The notes: generated from the letters alone by a model not told the origin. A DNA stretch of 59,400 nucleotides from Phycisphaerae bacterium (GCA_013360585.1 JABWBH010000023.1:1-59400), one strand, 5' to 3'. Shown: positions 18,190-27,517, counted from the stretch's first letter. Made by a program: numbers and translations.

Positions 18190-20127
18190 TTACTCGCAGG
18201 CGGCCGTCACCGGGTCAAAGCAGCCCGGATCGACCATCTGTGCCGTGACCGAGGTGTAGCAGCAGGCGAAAAGAACCGCCTTCCGCTCGAACACCACGAC
18301 GTTGAAGTTCGCGCCGTTGACGTTCACGGTCACGAACTGCCCGTTGTAGGCGTCCGTCCGGTACACGACCTTGATCTTCGCCTCGCCCCGCGCGGAGCAC
18401 TTGACGTTGAACTTCTTGATCGCGTCGCACGGGCAGGCGCTGCGGCAGGAGGCGCCTTCGCCCAGGAACGTGCCGCCGCGACCGTTGCACGTCCGCTCGG
18501 TGAGCTGCTCGCAATCCTCGTCGTTCACGCAGCACGCGCCCGGCTGCTGGCAGGAGACCTGACCACAGTTGCGCCCGAAGCTGGGCAGACCGCCCTGCGC
18601 CCGGCAATCCTGCGGAAGCGCCTCGCTGCACGATCCGTCCTCGAAGCAGCAGGCATACGGATCGTTCGCGTTGAGCACGCGGTTGACCGCCTCGTAGGCG
18701 TCCACCATGCCCCAGCCGTAGGAGTTGTCCTCGCCGGTGTTGCCGAGGTCCACAGCCGTTTCGTAGATCACCTGCTTGATGTCGTCCACGCTGATGTTCG
18801 GGTTCGCCTGGCGCATCAGGGCGACGACGCCGTTGATGTGCGGCGACGCCATCGACGTACCGCTCAGACGCCCGTAACGGTTGCCCGGCAGCGCCGAGTT
18901 CACGTCCACACCCGGCGCGGCGATGTCCGGCTTGATCGCTTCACGACCGTCCGGCGTGCAGCGCGTCGGACCGCGCGACGAGAAGCTGGCGATCGGCCAG
19001 TTCGGATTGTTCGCGTCCACCGCCGCCACCGCATGGCAGTTGTAGGGCGTCGTGGCGCGGTCGGCCGGACGACGCAGCCCGCTTCCGCCTTCGTTGCCCG
19101 CCGAGTAGATCATCACGATCCCCGCCGCCTCGCAGGCGTCGATCGCGCTCCAGAACGTCTGATCGCAGTTCGGATACCCGTGGCCCGTCGTGACGCCCCA
19201 CGAGTTCGAGTTCACCGCCGGAACGTCCCAGTTCGTGCTCGGGTTGCCGTCCGGATCCAGGAACCACTCATACGACACCAGCACGTCCTGAACCGTGCGC
19301 TGAATGCTGATCCGGTCGATCGGCGCCGCCGCGATCCAGTACGCCCCCGGCGCCACGCCGATCACCTCGCCCGGAGGACCGCCGCACACCGTCCCGATCG
19401 TGTGCGTACCGTGACCGTTCGAATCACGCGGGAAGTCGTTCTGCCCGAACGCCGGGTCCAGCCACGCCCACTCCGGGTGTCCCTGGTACCGGGAGTCCGC
19501 CACGCCCGCCCAACGGTCGCGCAGCGCCGGGTGATTGCCGTCCACGCCCGTGTCCGTGTTGGACACCAGGACGCCCGTGCCGTCGATGCCGATCGCCCAG
19601 ACCTCCGGAGCGCGGATCGCCACCAGGCCGATCTCCGCCCCCGCCGGCTCCTGATCCTCGTCGATCGGGTTCTCCTGCACCGGCATCGGCTCGATCAACT
19701 CGATTTCGTAGTCGTAATAAACCTTGTACACGTCTTCGCGCTGCGCGATCTGCTCGATCATCGCCTTCGTCGTCACGACGTGGAAGAAATTCCGGATCCA
19801 GAACGCGCGGAACTCACGCACGGTTCCGGCGTCCACGCCCTGCTGGAGGAACTCCCGCATCGGTCCCTGCGATGCGTCGGCCACGCCCTGCAACGCCAGA
19901 ACGACGTGCTCATGACGGCGCTGAAGCGTCGCCCGCTCCACGTCCATCTGGCGCGTCGCCGCCTCGAGATCCACCTGGTCGTTCAGGTAGACCAGCACCG
20001 AGAACTCCTGATCCGCCGGCGCGCCGGCGATGATCTCCTGCAAACCTTCGTCAATCTGTCCGGCGCTCGCCGCCGACGCCAGGAGCGCTCCCAGCCCCAG
20101 CGCATACGCCCACATGCTCCGTCTCAT
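18190..20127 (-). CDS. Secreted subtilisin-like protease with Cys-rich tail (paralogue 1)
   Basis: 645 aa from the ATG at 20127, preceded by AGGAGGA at 5-nt spacing; the frame is open upstream but lacks a better start. Signal peptide (LGLGALLASAASA), then an inhibitor-I9-like propeptide (FSVLVYLNDQVDLEAATRQ). The S8 domain has Asp192 (SNTDTGVDGNHP), His239 (NGHGTHTIG) and Ser425 (SGTSMASPHINGVVALM). A dockerin-unlike tail follows, with two cysteine-rich modules of the form ACCxxDGxC...C...GG (YACCFEDGSCSEALPQDC, PGACCVNDEDCEQLTERTC), a CPCD motif and a final beta-rich domain. It is exported, with an unknown substrate. It is a tandem paralogue of the next gene, 188 nt away. Confidence 0.92.
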   Translation of the reverse strand: MRRSMWAYALGLGALLASAASAGQIDEGLQEIIAGAPADQEFSVLVYLNDQVDLEAATRQMDVERATLQRRHEHVVLALQGVADASQGPMREFLQQGVDAGTVREFRAFWIRNFFHVVTTKAMIEQIAQREDVYKVYYDYEIELIEPMPVQENPIDEDQEPAGAEIGLVAIRAPEVWAIGIDGTGVLVSNTDTGVDGNHPALRDRWAGVADSRYQGHPEWAWLDPAFGQNDFPRDSNGHGTHTIGTVCGGPPGEVIGVAPGAYWIAAAPIDRISIQRTVQDVLVSYEWFLDPDGNPSTNWDVPAVNSNSWGVTTGHGYPNCDQTFWSAIDACEAAGIVMIYSAGNEGGSGLRRPADRATTPYNCHAVAAVDANNPNWPIASFSSRGPTRCTPDGREAIKPDIAAPGVDVNSALPGNRYGRLSGTSMASPHINGVVALMRQANPNISVDDIKQVIYETAVDLGNTGEDNSYGWGMVDAYEAVNRVLNANDPYACCFEDGSCSEALPQDCRAQGGLPSFGRNCGQVSCQQPGACCVNDEDCEQLTERTCNGRGGTFLGEGASCRSACPCDAIKKFNVKCSARGEAKIKVVYRTDAYNGQFVTVNVNGANFNVVVFERKAVLFACCYTSVTAQMVDPGCFDPVTAACE

Positions 20128-20314
20128 CACGTTCCTCCTGTTGAATGCCCCGAATCTCCCCCTCCGCCGGACCGGCGCCCGGCGGCTGCCGCTTAACGAC
20201 CGCAACGCCGCACGACTCTTCCCGTCGCAACGCTCCGACCGAGCCTGTCTTAGGATCGTCGCGTCCGCGGACGGATCTGCGCCCGCGGACACGACCTCGT
20301 TGACTCCTCTTGCG

Positions 20315-22501
20315 TCACGGACACTGCGCCGTCACGGTGTTCGTGCAATCCGGATCCACCACGCGCACCGGAACCGGACCGCTGAACGGACCGGCGATCA
20401 GCTTCGCCTTGTTGCCCAGCACGCCGGTCACCACCCGCGTCCCGCGCACGTCCACCGTGATCCGCTCACCGTTCATGCTGTCATCCACGATCTTGACCAC
20501 CACCTTGACGTTGCCCGAGTCGTTGCACTTCGCCTTCAGCTTCGCGATCTTGTCGCACGGGCAGGCGTTCGTGCAGGTCGTGTCGTGGCCCTTGAACGAA
20601 CCGCCCGCCGCCCGGCACGCGTCCGGACCCAGGATCCGACATTCGTCATCCGTCACGCAGCAAGCGCCCGGCTGCGGGCATCCCGCGTCGTCGCAACTGA
20701 TCCCGTGACCGCTGAACTCGCCGCCCGCGTTCTCGCACGCCACCGGACCGAGCATCTGGCACGTCCCGTCGTCGAAGCAGCAGGCGCCCGGTTGCGGACA
20801 ATCCACCGAACCGCAGTCGCCCTCGCTCCAGTCCGATCCCGGCGCCGTGCAGTTCGCCTCGAGAATGTCGTCGCACGTCCCGTCGTCAAAGCAGCACGCG
20901 CCCGGTTGCGGACACGAAATCTGACCGCATTCGTACCCGAACCGCGACTTCCCGCCCGCCGCCCGGCAGTCCTGCGGAAGCACATCGCTGCACGACCCGT
21001 CGCCGAAGCAGCACGCATACGGATCGTTCGCGTTCAGCACGCGGCTGACCGCCTCGAAGGCGTCGACCATCCCCCACCCGTAGGAGTTATCCTCACCCGG
21101 GTTCCCGAGATCGACGGCGGTTTCGTACATCACCTGCTTCATGTCATCGACGCTGATGTTCGGGTTCGCCTGACGCATGAGCGCCGCCACGCCGTTGATG
21201 TGCGGCGATGCCATCGACGTACCGCTGAGCCGACCGTAGCCGCCCCCCGGAAGCGACGACCGGACGTCCACCCCCGGCGCCCCGATGTCCGGCTTGATCG
21301 CCTGGCGCCCGTCCGGCGTGCAGTTCGTCGGACCGCGCGACGAGAAGCTGGCGATCGGCCAGTTCGGATTGTTGGCGTCGATCGCGGCCACCGCGTTGCA
21401 GTTGTAATCCGTGGTCGCCCGGTCCGCCGGACGTCGCAACCCGGAGCTTCCCTCGTTACCCGCGGAGAACGTCACGAAAATACCGGCGGCCTCGCACGCG
21501 TCGATGTAGCTCCAGAAGGTCTGATCGCACGGCGGATAACCGTGTCCCGTCGTCACCCCCCACGAGTTGGAGTTCGTCGCCGGAACGTCCCAGTTCGTGT
21601 TCGGATTGCCGTCCGGATCCGCCAGCCACTGGAAGGACAGAATCGCGTCCGCCACCGTCCGCGGAATCCCGCCGCCGCGGTCGATCGGCGCCGCCGCAAT
21701 CCAAAACGCTCCCGGCGCAACGCCGATCTGATCCCCCGGAGGTCCGCCCGTCACCGTCCCCATTGTGTGCGTACCGTGACCGTTTTGATCCCGCGGAAAG
21801 TCATGCCGGCCGCCAAAGGGATCGAAATACGCCCACTCCGGGTGACCCTGATACCGTGAATCCGCCACGCCCGCCCAGCGATCGCGCAGGGCCGGGTGGT
21901 TCCCGTCCACGCCGGTGTCCATGTTGGACACCAGCACGCCCGATCCGTCGATCCCCATCGCCCAGACCTCCGGCGCGCGGATCGCCACCAGCCCGATCTC
22001 CGGCGCCTGCGGCACTTCCTCGTCGCCGTGGTTCGGCGCGTCCACCACCGGCATCGGCTTGATCAGTTCAATCTCGTAATCGAAGTAAACCCGGTCCACG
22101 TCGGGATGCGCCGCCAACTCGATGATCGTGGCCTTGGTCGCCTCGACGATGAAGAGGTTGCGAATCCAGACCGCCTCGAAAGAGCGGACGCCGCCGTCCG
22201 CAACGCCCTGCTGAAGGAACGCCCGGACCGCACCCTGCGTCGTATCCGCCACGCCCTGCAGCGAGACGATGACATGCTCATGCCGTCGTTGCAGCGTCGC
22301 CCGCTCGACGTCCATCTGGCGCGTCGCCGCCGTCAGATCGACCTGCTCGTTCAGGAACGCTATGACCGAGAACACCTGATCCGCAGGCGCTCCGTCCAGA
22401 ATCTCCTGCAACCCCGGATCAATCTGCCCGGCTCGCGCGTACGTCGAGACAAAGCACAGCGCAGCCGCAACCGGCATGCTCCAACGGCAAGACCTTCGCA
22501 T
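20315..22501 (-). CDS. Secreted subtilisin-like protease with four Cys-rich modules (paralogue 2)
   Basis: 728 aa from the ATG at 22501 with CAGGAGG about 6 nt upstream. It has the same architecture as paralogue 1 and high identity through the protease domain: Asp195 (SNMDTGVDGNHP), His242 (NGHGTHTMG), Ser429 (SGTSMASPHINGVAALM). The tail differs, with four cysteine-rich modules in a row (YACCFGDGSC, PGACCFDDGTC twice, PGACCVTDDEC), each about 35 residues with a Cys-Cys pair and a GG turn. It ends in the same CPCD-IAKLKAKC-type domain. It has its own candidate promoter at 22617-22644. The pair looks like a local duplication followed by module gain or loss. Confidence 0.92.
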   Translation of the reverse strand: MRRSCRWSMPVAAALCFVSTYARAGQIDPGLQEILDGAPADQVFSVIAFLNEQVDLTAATRQMDVERATLQRRHEHVIVSLQGVADTTQGAVRAFLQQGVADGGVRSFEAVWIRNLFIVEATKATIIELAAHPDVDRVYFDYEIELIKPMPVVDAPNHGDEEVPQAPEIGLVAIRAPEVWAMGIDGSGVLVSNMDTGVDGNHPALRDRWAGVADSRYQGHPEWAYFDPFGGRHDFPRDQNGHGTHTMGTVTGGPPGDQIGVAPGAFWIAAAPIDRGGGIPRTVADAILSFQWLADPDGNPNTNWDVPATNSNSWGVTTGHGYPPCDQTFWSYIDACEAAGIFVTFSAGNEGSSGLRRPADRATTDYNCNAVAAIDANNPNWPIASFSSRGPTNCTPDGRQAIKPDIGAPGVDVRSSLPGGGYGRLSGTSMASPHINGVAALMRQANPNISVDDMKQVMYETAVDLGNPGEDNSYGWGMVDAFEAVSRVLNANDPYACCFGDGSCSDVLPQDCRAAGGKSRFGYECGQISCPQPGACCFDDGTCDDILEANCTAPGSDWSEGDCGSVDCPQPGACCFDDGTCQMLGPVACENAGGEFSGHGISCDDAGCPQPGACCVTDDECRILGPDACRAAGGSFKGHDTTCTNACPCDKIAKLKAKCNDSGNVKVVVKIVDDSMNGERITVDVRGTRVVTGVLGNKAKLIAGPFSGPVPVRVVDPDCTNTVTAQCP

Positions 22502-22616
22502 GCTCCCCTCCTGAAAGACTAAGAACCCCCACCACTCCGGATTCGCGCCCGCGAATCCGTCCCCAGAATACTCGTCGCGCCGGCCGCTATTGCGACGGTG
22601 GGCGACGGTTCCCTGT

Positions 22617-22644
22617 ATTCTAACGCCGCAAGCGGCTCGATCAA
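22617..22644 (-). promoter_or_regulatory. Candidate promoter for the tandem subtilases
   Basis: On the minus strand: TTGATC (22644-22639), 16-nt spacer, TAGAAT (22622-22617), five of six matches in the -10. This leaves a leader of about 110 nt to the ATG at 22501. The remaining gap up to 22896 holds no gene that I can support. Confidence 0.5.
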
Positions 22645-22896
22645 AGGTCAAAATGCGCCGTTTACTTAAGTTATTCGGACCCGATCCTCTTCCACGGTCT
22701 GGCTGGCGATCCCCGGCGCGAATAAAACCACTTCTTTCACCCCTCGACACAAACTCGCGTGATTCGCCGATAATTCGATGATGACGCTGGACTGTCGCGT
22801 CGTTCGAGTCGCAACGTATCTGGTGGATTCCGACGGGAGTAACGTGATAGCGCCCGGCTTGTCGCAGCGTTCGGCGTCGCCACTGCGAATTCCAGA

Positions 22897-23214
22897 ATGT
22901 CCCAGATTCCTCCCAGCGTGACGATCTCCAGCCTTCAGGCTGGGTATCAGGCACAGTTTGCCGCCGCAGCACAGGAGAAAGACGAGGCGGCGCAAGCCGG
23001 CGCGGCGACACGACAGGCCAAGGCGGCCAGCCTGGCGGGAGAGACTGTCGGCGTTGAGGATGAGGACACAGCGGTCTTCGCCGATTCCGAGGGGACGGGC
23101 TCGCAGGGACGCAGCTTCGACCCTGATGATCCCGAGGCGGGATCGCTGCCGGAGTCGACAGACATCGCCTCCGATCCCGACAACGGAAACACACACCTCG
23201 ACATCCAGGCCTGA
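22897..23214 (+). CDS. Small hydrophilic protein of unknown function
   Basis: 105 aa, unrecognised family. An N-terminal amphipathic, Ala/Gln-rich helical part (SLQAGYQAQFAAAAQEKDEAAQ) is followed by an acidic low-complexity region (GVEDEDTAVFADSEGTGSQGR, DPDDPEAG) and a compact C-terminal HLDIQA. There is no signal peptide or TM helix. Codon and composition bias (acidic, few Arg) differ from the Arg-rich antisense frames around it, which argues that it is real. It is divergent from the subtilase pair and converges on the NagB/PIG-L gene. Confidence 0.6.
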   Translation: MSQIPPSVTISSLQAGYQAQFAAAAQEKDEAAQAGAATRQAKAASLAGETVGVEDEDTAVFADSEGTGSQGRSFDPDDPEAGSLPESTDIASDPDNGNTHLDIQA

Positions 23215-23284
23215 CGTGCAGAGCGTCGCCGCCCGGCCGCCGGCCTGGCGCTGAAACGAGGAGCGACGCCCCGAAGTGTCAACC

Positions 23285-25336
23285 TCACGGCACTTCACTT
23301 CCCGTCGCCGCGGGATCGCGTCGGCGACGGACAAAGCCTTCGATCGCCTGATACTCGGGGAGTCCCAGTTGGTCATAAAGCCCGGCCGTGGCGCGATTCC
23401 GGTCTTCCGCCCGCTGCCAGAACTCACGCGCGTCCGACGGTCCCGGGAACAGCGCCCGGTCCTTCTGCGACTCGTGCTTGAAGATCGCGAAACGCTTCCG
23501 CTCCACCTCGTCCGGGGACAGGGGGACCGCCATCTCGATCTCGTGCGGCGCCCACTCCTGCCAGGCGCCGCGGTACAACCAGACTTCGCACGCCTGCATC
23601 CACGGTTCCGCGTCGAGCGCCTCGACCGCCCGAAGGATCGCCCGCAGGCAGACCCGGTGCGTCCCGTGCGGATCGGACAGGTCGCCCGCGGCGTAGATCT
23701 GATGAGGTTGAATCCGCCCCAGCAGGTCGCGGATCAGCCGCACGTCCTCGTCGCTGATCGGTTTCTTACGCACGCGTCCGGTTTCGTAGAAGGGCATGTC
23801 AAGGAAATGAATGTTCTCCGGCCGGACGCCGGAGTAGAACGCGGCGGCGCGGGCCTCCGTCCGGCGGATCAGCGCCTTGATCCGCTGAAGCTCCGGGCTG
23901 TCCACTTCGCCGGGCTTCTTCTCCGAGAGAAACACCTGCACGCGTTCGGCGATCTGTCGCGCTTCGCGCGCCCCCTCGTCGAAACGGAACGCACGCCCGA
24001 ACTCCACGGCGAAGTCCAGGTGGCGCCGGGCGGCCTCGTCCCAGACCGCGATGTTCCCCGACGTCTGATACGCCACATGAACCTCGTGCCCCTGGCGGCA
24101 GAGCCGGATCAGCGTTCCCCCCATCGATATCACGTCGTCATCCGGGTGCGGAGAGAAGACGACGACGCGCTTCGGAAAAACCGAAGACGCATGTCGGAAC
24201 AGATCAGGTCCGCCGCTTCGCGCCGCGGCCGGGAGCGACTCGACAACGCGAACATCCAGGGGAGCGACCGCGGGTCCCGGCGGCTTACCGCCCGGCCAGC
24301 CCGTGATCGTCTGCTGGAGAGACCGGAACACCTGAATGTTGACGTCGTACGCCGAGCCCCTCGCGGCGAGCAGCTCCTGCAACCCGTTTTCGCTGTAATC
24401 CGCGTCCGTCAGTTTGAGGATCGCCTTGCCGAGCTTCAGCGACAGCCAGATCACCGCCCGCCGCGTCATCAAGAAGTCCCAAGTCAGGCCCGCCTCCCCC
24501 AGCCGCCCCGCCAGCCACGGCGTCTTGAACCGCGTCAGTTCCGCAGCCGCCGCCGAATCCGTCATGAACACCGCGTTGGGATGTTCGCGCAGGAAGCCGG
24601 CCGTCACCGCCGGACTGATCGGCTCCTCGACGGCGCGGCGGATGATCTCGGCCTTGTGCTCCCCGAACGCCAGAAGAATGATCCGCCTCGCTTCGAGGAT
24701 CGTTCCGACGCCCATCGTGATCGCGCGGCGCGGCACGTTCGCCTCGCCGAAAAAATCGCTCGCCGCATCCATCCGGGTCACGCGATCCAGCGTGACGAGC
24801 CTCGTGCGACCGTCTCGCGCGGAACCCGGCTCGTTGAAGCCGATGTGTCCGGTCCGCCCGATGCCCAGCAGTTGCAGATCAATCCCGCCCGCCTCGGCGA
24901 TCCGACGCTCATACTCCCGGCAATGCTCGGGCACGCGCTCGATCGGCAACCGCCCGTCGGGAACGTGTGTGTTGGCCGGGTCGATGTCGACAAGGTCAAA
25001 AAGGTTCTCATTCATGAAGCGACGGTAGGACTGGAGCGAGTCGGGCGGCATCGGCCAGTACTCGTCGAGATTGAACGTCACGACGTTGCAGAAGCTCAGC
25101 CTCTCCTGCTGATGCAGGCGCACCAGTTCGTCGTACACGCCCTGCGGCGTGGAACCGGTGGCTAGACCCAGAACGGCGCGCTGCCCCTGCGACGCTTTCG
25201 ACCGGATCAGGTCCGCAATCTGCGCCGCGACAGCGCGTCCCGCGGCTTCACTGGAATCATGCACGACGACCTTCGCAGCGGCGACTTCTGCGCTGACGTC
25301 AGGTTCCTTCGAGACTGAGCGGGCGGATATCCTCAT
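23285..25336 (-). CDS. Glucosamine-6-phosphate deaminase (NagB) fused to PIG-L-type deacetylase
   Basis: 683 aa, two catalytic-looking domains. Residues about 20-290 are NagB-like: VLGLATGSTPQGVY (phosphate loop), TFNLDEYW (catalytic Asp), GIGRTGHIGFNEPG and ITMGVGTIL. After a linker, residues about 410-650 are PIG-L/LmbE-like: VVFSPHPDDDVISMGGT (zinc site, third acidic residue Asp instead of the usual Glu) and AAGDLSDPHGTHRVC (zinc His). NagB domains convert glucosamine-6-P to fructose-6-P and ammonia; PIG-L domains deacetylate GlcNAc-type substrates. The fusion suggests consecutive deacetylation and deamination of an amino sugar. Similar two-domain proteins are known as 'NagB-like' in other phyla. 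Confidence 0.85.
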   Translation of the reverse strand: MRISARSVSKEPDVSAEVAAAKVVVHDSSEAAGRAVAAQIADLIRSKASQGQRAVLGLATGSTPQGVYDELVRLHQQERLSFCNVVTFNLDEYWPMPPDSLQSYRRFMNENLFDLVDIDPANTHVPDGRLPIERVPEHCREYERRIAEAGGIDLQLLGIGRTGHIGFNEPGSARDGRTRLVTLDRVTRMDAASDFFGEANVPRRAITMGVGTILEARRIILLAFGEHKAEIIRRAVEEPISPAVTAGFLREHPNAVFMTDSAAAAELTRFKTPWLAGRLGEAGLTWDFLMTRRAVIWLSLKLGKAILKLTDADYSENGLQELLAARGSAYDVNIQVFRSLQQTITGWPGGKPPGPAVAPLDVRVVESLPAAARSGGPDLFRHASSVFPKRVVVFSPHPDDDVISMGGTLIRLCRQGHEVHVAYQTSGNIAVWDEAARRHLDFAVEFGRAFRFDEGAREARQIAERVQVFLSEKKPGEVDSPELQRIKALIRRTEARAAAFYSGVRPENIHFLDMPFYETGRVRKKPISDEDVRLIRDLLGRIQPHQIYAAGDLSDPHGTHRVCLRAILRAVEALDAEPWMQACEVWLYRGAWQEWAPHEIEMAVPLSPDEVERKRFAIFKHESQKDRALFPGPSDAREFWQRAEDRNRATAGLYDQLGLPEYQAIEGFVRRRRDPAATGSEVP

Positions 25337-25492
25337 TGTCGTGTTCCGGCGGTTCGGTCCGCCTCGTTTCGGGAGGCGGCGGACGTTCTACGATGATGTT
25401 AACGCCCAAGACACGCCCTGTCGTGCGCGTCTTGCCTACCCGCACGAGCAAGGTTAGAACCTTCCCACCCTGAAGGGACGGGACACGTCGCA

Positions 25493-27409
25493 TTGCGTCA
25501 GGAATCCCTCGACAAGCTCAACTTTGATCACGTGCGCCAGAAAGTCGCCGACGAGTGCGCCTGCGCGCTGGGGAAGCGCCTGGCGCGATCGATCCTTCCG
25601 ACCGCGGACCCGCACACCGTCCGCGCCTGGCTGGACCAGGGTCGTCAGTTCGCCGAGGTGGCGGAGGAGATCGGACCGCCCCCGATGGCGGGCGTGCATG
25701 ACATCCGGCCGGAAATTCAGGCGACCAGCCTGCCCGCGCCGCTCGAGGGCGACGCGCTGGCCCGCGTGGCGGAGACCCTCGCCGCCACCGCGACGATCCG
25801 GACGTGGTTCTCCCGCGTCGATGAACGTGCGGTCGCGGTTCGCCGCCTGGGCGACCGGATTGACGACTTCAGCGCGCTCGCCCGGCTCATCAACGACGCG
25901 GTGGATTCGCGCGGGCGAGTGCTCGATCACGCCAGCCCGAAACTGCGCACGATCCGGCGGACGATCGACGAGGCCCACGACCGGATCAACATCGCGTTCG
26001 ACCGCATCCTGCGGCAAACCTCGATGCAGCGGATGCTCCAGTACTCCGGCACGACGTTTCATCACGACCGCGTCGTCCTGCCGCTGCGCGCCGAACATCG
26101 CGGGCGCATTCCCGGCATCATTCACCGGACGTCGGACTCCGGCGCGACCCTCTTCGTCGAGCCGTCCGAAGTCGTCGAGATCAACAACACGATCATCCGC
26201 CTCAAGGAAGAGGAGCAGAAGGAGATCACGCGCATTCTGCGCGAGTTGACGTCTGAGTTGCATCGCCACGCCAGGGAAATCCTCGCCACGCTCGGCGCGC
26301 TGGCCCTGCTGGACCTGAACCGCGGGAAGTGGCTTTACGGACGCAGCCGCGCCTGCGTCTTCCCGATCGTCAGCGACGACGGTGCGTTGGACCTCGTGCA
26401 GGCGCGGCACCCGGTGCTGATCGACTTGTTCGCCGCGGAGAACGCCGCGCCTGCGACGCGCCGCCGCGTCGTTCCGGTGGACGTCCGTCTCGGTATCGAC
26501 TTCGACGCTCTTGTCATCACCGGTCCGAACACGGGTGGAAAGACCGTCGTGCTTAAAACCGTCGGGCTTTGCGCGTTGATGGCGCAGGCCGGGCTGCCGA
26601 TCCCGGCTGACGAGGGATCGCGCATCCCGGTGTACAAAGACATCTTCGTGGACATCGGAGATGAGCAGAGCCTGCATCAATCGTTGTCCACCTTCAGTTC
26701 ACACCTGTCCAACCAGCTCGACATTCTGCGCCGCAGCGGTCCGCGCACGCTCGTCCTGATCGACGAACTCGGCGCAGGCACGGACCCGGACGAGGGCGCG
26801 GCGATCGGCCGCACCGTGATCGAGGAGCTGCTGCGGCAGGGCGCGCGCCTCCTTGTGACGACGCATCTTTCCTCGCTGAAGGCGATCGCATACGCGCTGC
26901 CCCGGGTGGACAACGCCTCCGTCGAGTTCGACGTGGCGACGCTGCGACCGGCATACCGGCTTCTGATGGGCGAGCCCGGCAACAGCAACGCCCTGATCAT
27001 CGCCGAGCGCCTCGGGATGAACACCCGCCTCGTTCAGCAGGCGCGCAACCACCTCGACGAGCGCCACCGCGCGCTGGATCAGGCGATCCGCGGAACGCTC
27101 CGCTCGAGGCGCGAAGCCGAAGAGGCGCTCAAGACGGCGCGGCGGGCGGCGCTGGAGGCCGACCGCGCCCGCAAGGATTTCGAGGACAAGCAGATTGAGC
27201 TGGAGCTGCAGCGCGAGGCGCATGAGGCCTGGTCGCGCTGGGTGTCGACGCTGAAGGGCGGCGAGACCGTGTACGTCCGCAGCTTCGAGCAGACCGGTCG
27301 CCTCGTCCGCGTGCAGCTTCACAAGCAATCCGCGCTGGTCGCCGTCGGCGCGTTCGAAGTGGACGTACCGCTGTCCGAGTTATCCGTCGCGCCTGCAAAA
27401 CCCGGTTGA
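25493..27409 (+). CDS. mutS2: MutS2-family ATPase lacking the Smr nuclease domain
   Basis: 638 aa, TTG start at 25493. The MutS2 core and lever region (MRQESLDKLNFDHVRQKVADE; TLFVEPSEVVEINN) is followed by the ABC-type ATPase with Walker A (ITGPNTGGKTVVLKTVG), DEGS-type loop, signature (QSLSTFSSHLSNQLDIL), Walker B (LVLIDELGAGTDPDEG) and switch His (LVTTHLSSLKAIAY). A basic coiled coil and a KOW-like ending (GETVYVRSFEQTGRLVRV) complete it. Typical MutS2 has about 780 aa and ends in an Smr endonuclease domain. Here the stop follows directly and no Smr-like frame exists downstream. It probably acts in suppression of recombination or in ribosome-collision rescue. The trp promoter overlaps its stop codon. 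Confidence 0.88.
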   Translation: MRQESLDKLNFDHVRQKVADECACALGKRLARSILPTADPHTVRAWLDQGRQFAEVAEEIGPPPMAGVHDIRPEIQATSLPAPLEGDALARVAETLAATATIRTWFSRVDERAVAVRRLGDRIDDFSALARLINDAVDSRGRVLDHASPKLRTIRRTIDEAHDRINIAFDRILRQTSMQRMLQYSGTTFHHDRVVLPLRAEHRGRIPGIIHRTSDSGATLFVEPSEVVEINNTIIRLKEEEQKEITRILRELTSELHRHAREILATLGALALLDLNRGKWLYGRSRACVFPIVSDDGALDLVQARHPVLIDLFAAENAAPATRRRVVPVDVRLGIDFDALVITGPNTGGKTVVLKTVGLCALMAQAGLPIPADEGSRIPVYKDIFVDIGDEQSLHQSLSTFSSHLSNQLDILRRSGPRTLVLIDELGAGTDPDEGAAIGRTVIEELLRQGARLLVTTHLSSLKAIAYALPRVDNASVEFDVATLRPAYRLLMGEPGNSNALIIAERLGMNTRLVQQARNHLDERHRALDQAIRGTLRSRREAEEALKTARRAALEADRARKDFEDKQIELELQREAHEAWSRWVSTLKGGETVYVRSFEQTGRLVRVQLHKQSALVAVGAFEVDVPLSELSVAPAKPG

Positions 27410-27435
27410 CATCGAGGGCGAGAACTGGGTAGTAT
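27406..27435 (+). promoter_or_regulatory. Promoter of the trp operon
   Basis: Perfect -35 TTGACA (27406-27411), 18-nt spacer, -10 TAGTAT (27430-27435). The -35 overlaps the mutS2 stop codon. The predicted transcription start is about 27441-27443, which coincides with the ATG of the leader ORF. Confidence 0.65.
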
Positions 27436-27442
27436 GCACGGG

Positions 27443-27517
27443 ATGTTCGGGTACAACCTTGCGACCGATCACGGCTGGCGGCTGACCTTCGCGGTGGGAC
27501 GGGGTCGTCGCGCCTGA
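27443..27517 (+). CDS. Putative trp leader peptide
   Basis: 24 codons from ATG at 27443 to TGA at 27515-27517. It begins MFGYNLATDHGW and carries a single Trp codon (residue 12) in the context GGC-TGG-CGG. The ORF starts at the predicted transcription start, so the message would be leaderless. A small stem (GCGCC/GGCGC, overlapping the stop codon) and the strong terminator at 27550-27577 follow. The arrangement fits ribosome-mediated attenuation, although one Trp codon is fewer than in known examples. Confidence 0.5.
   Translation: MFGYNLATDHGWRLTFAVGRGRRA

Noticed and set aside
17056-20196. A very long plus-strand open frame (over 1000 codons) opposite valS and the first subtilase
   Set aside because: It is extremely Arg/His/Pro-rich, crosses two unrelated real genes on the other strand, and has no domain or ribosome-binding site. 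Long antisense frames are expected at this GC content.
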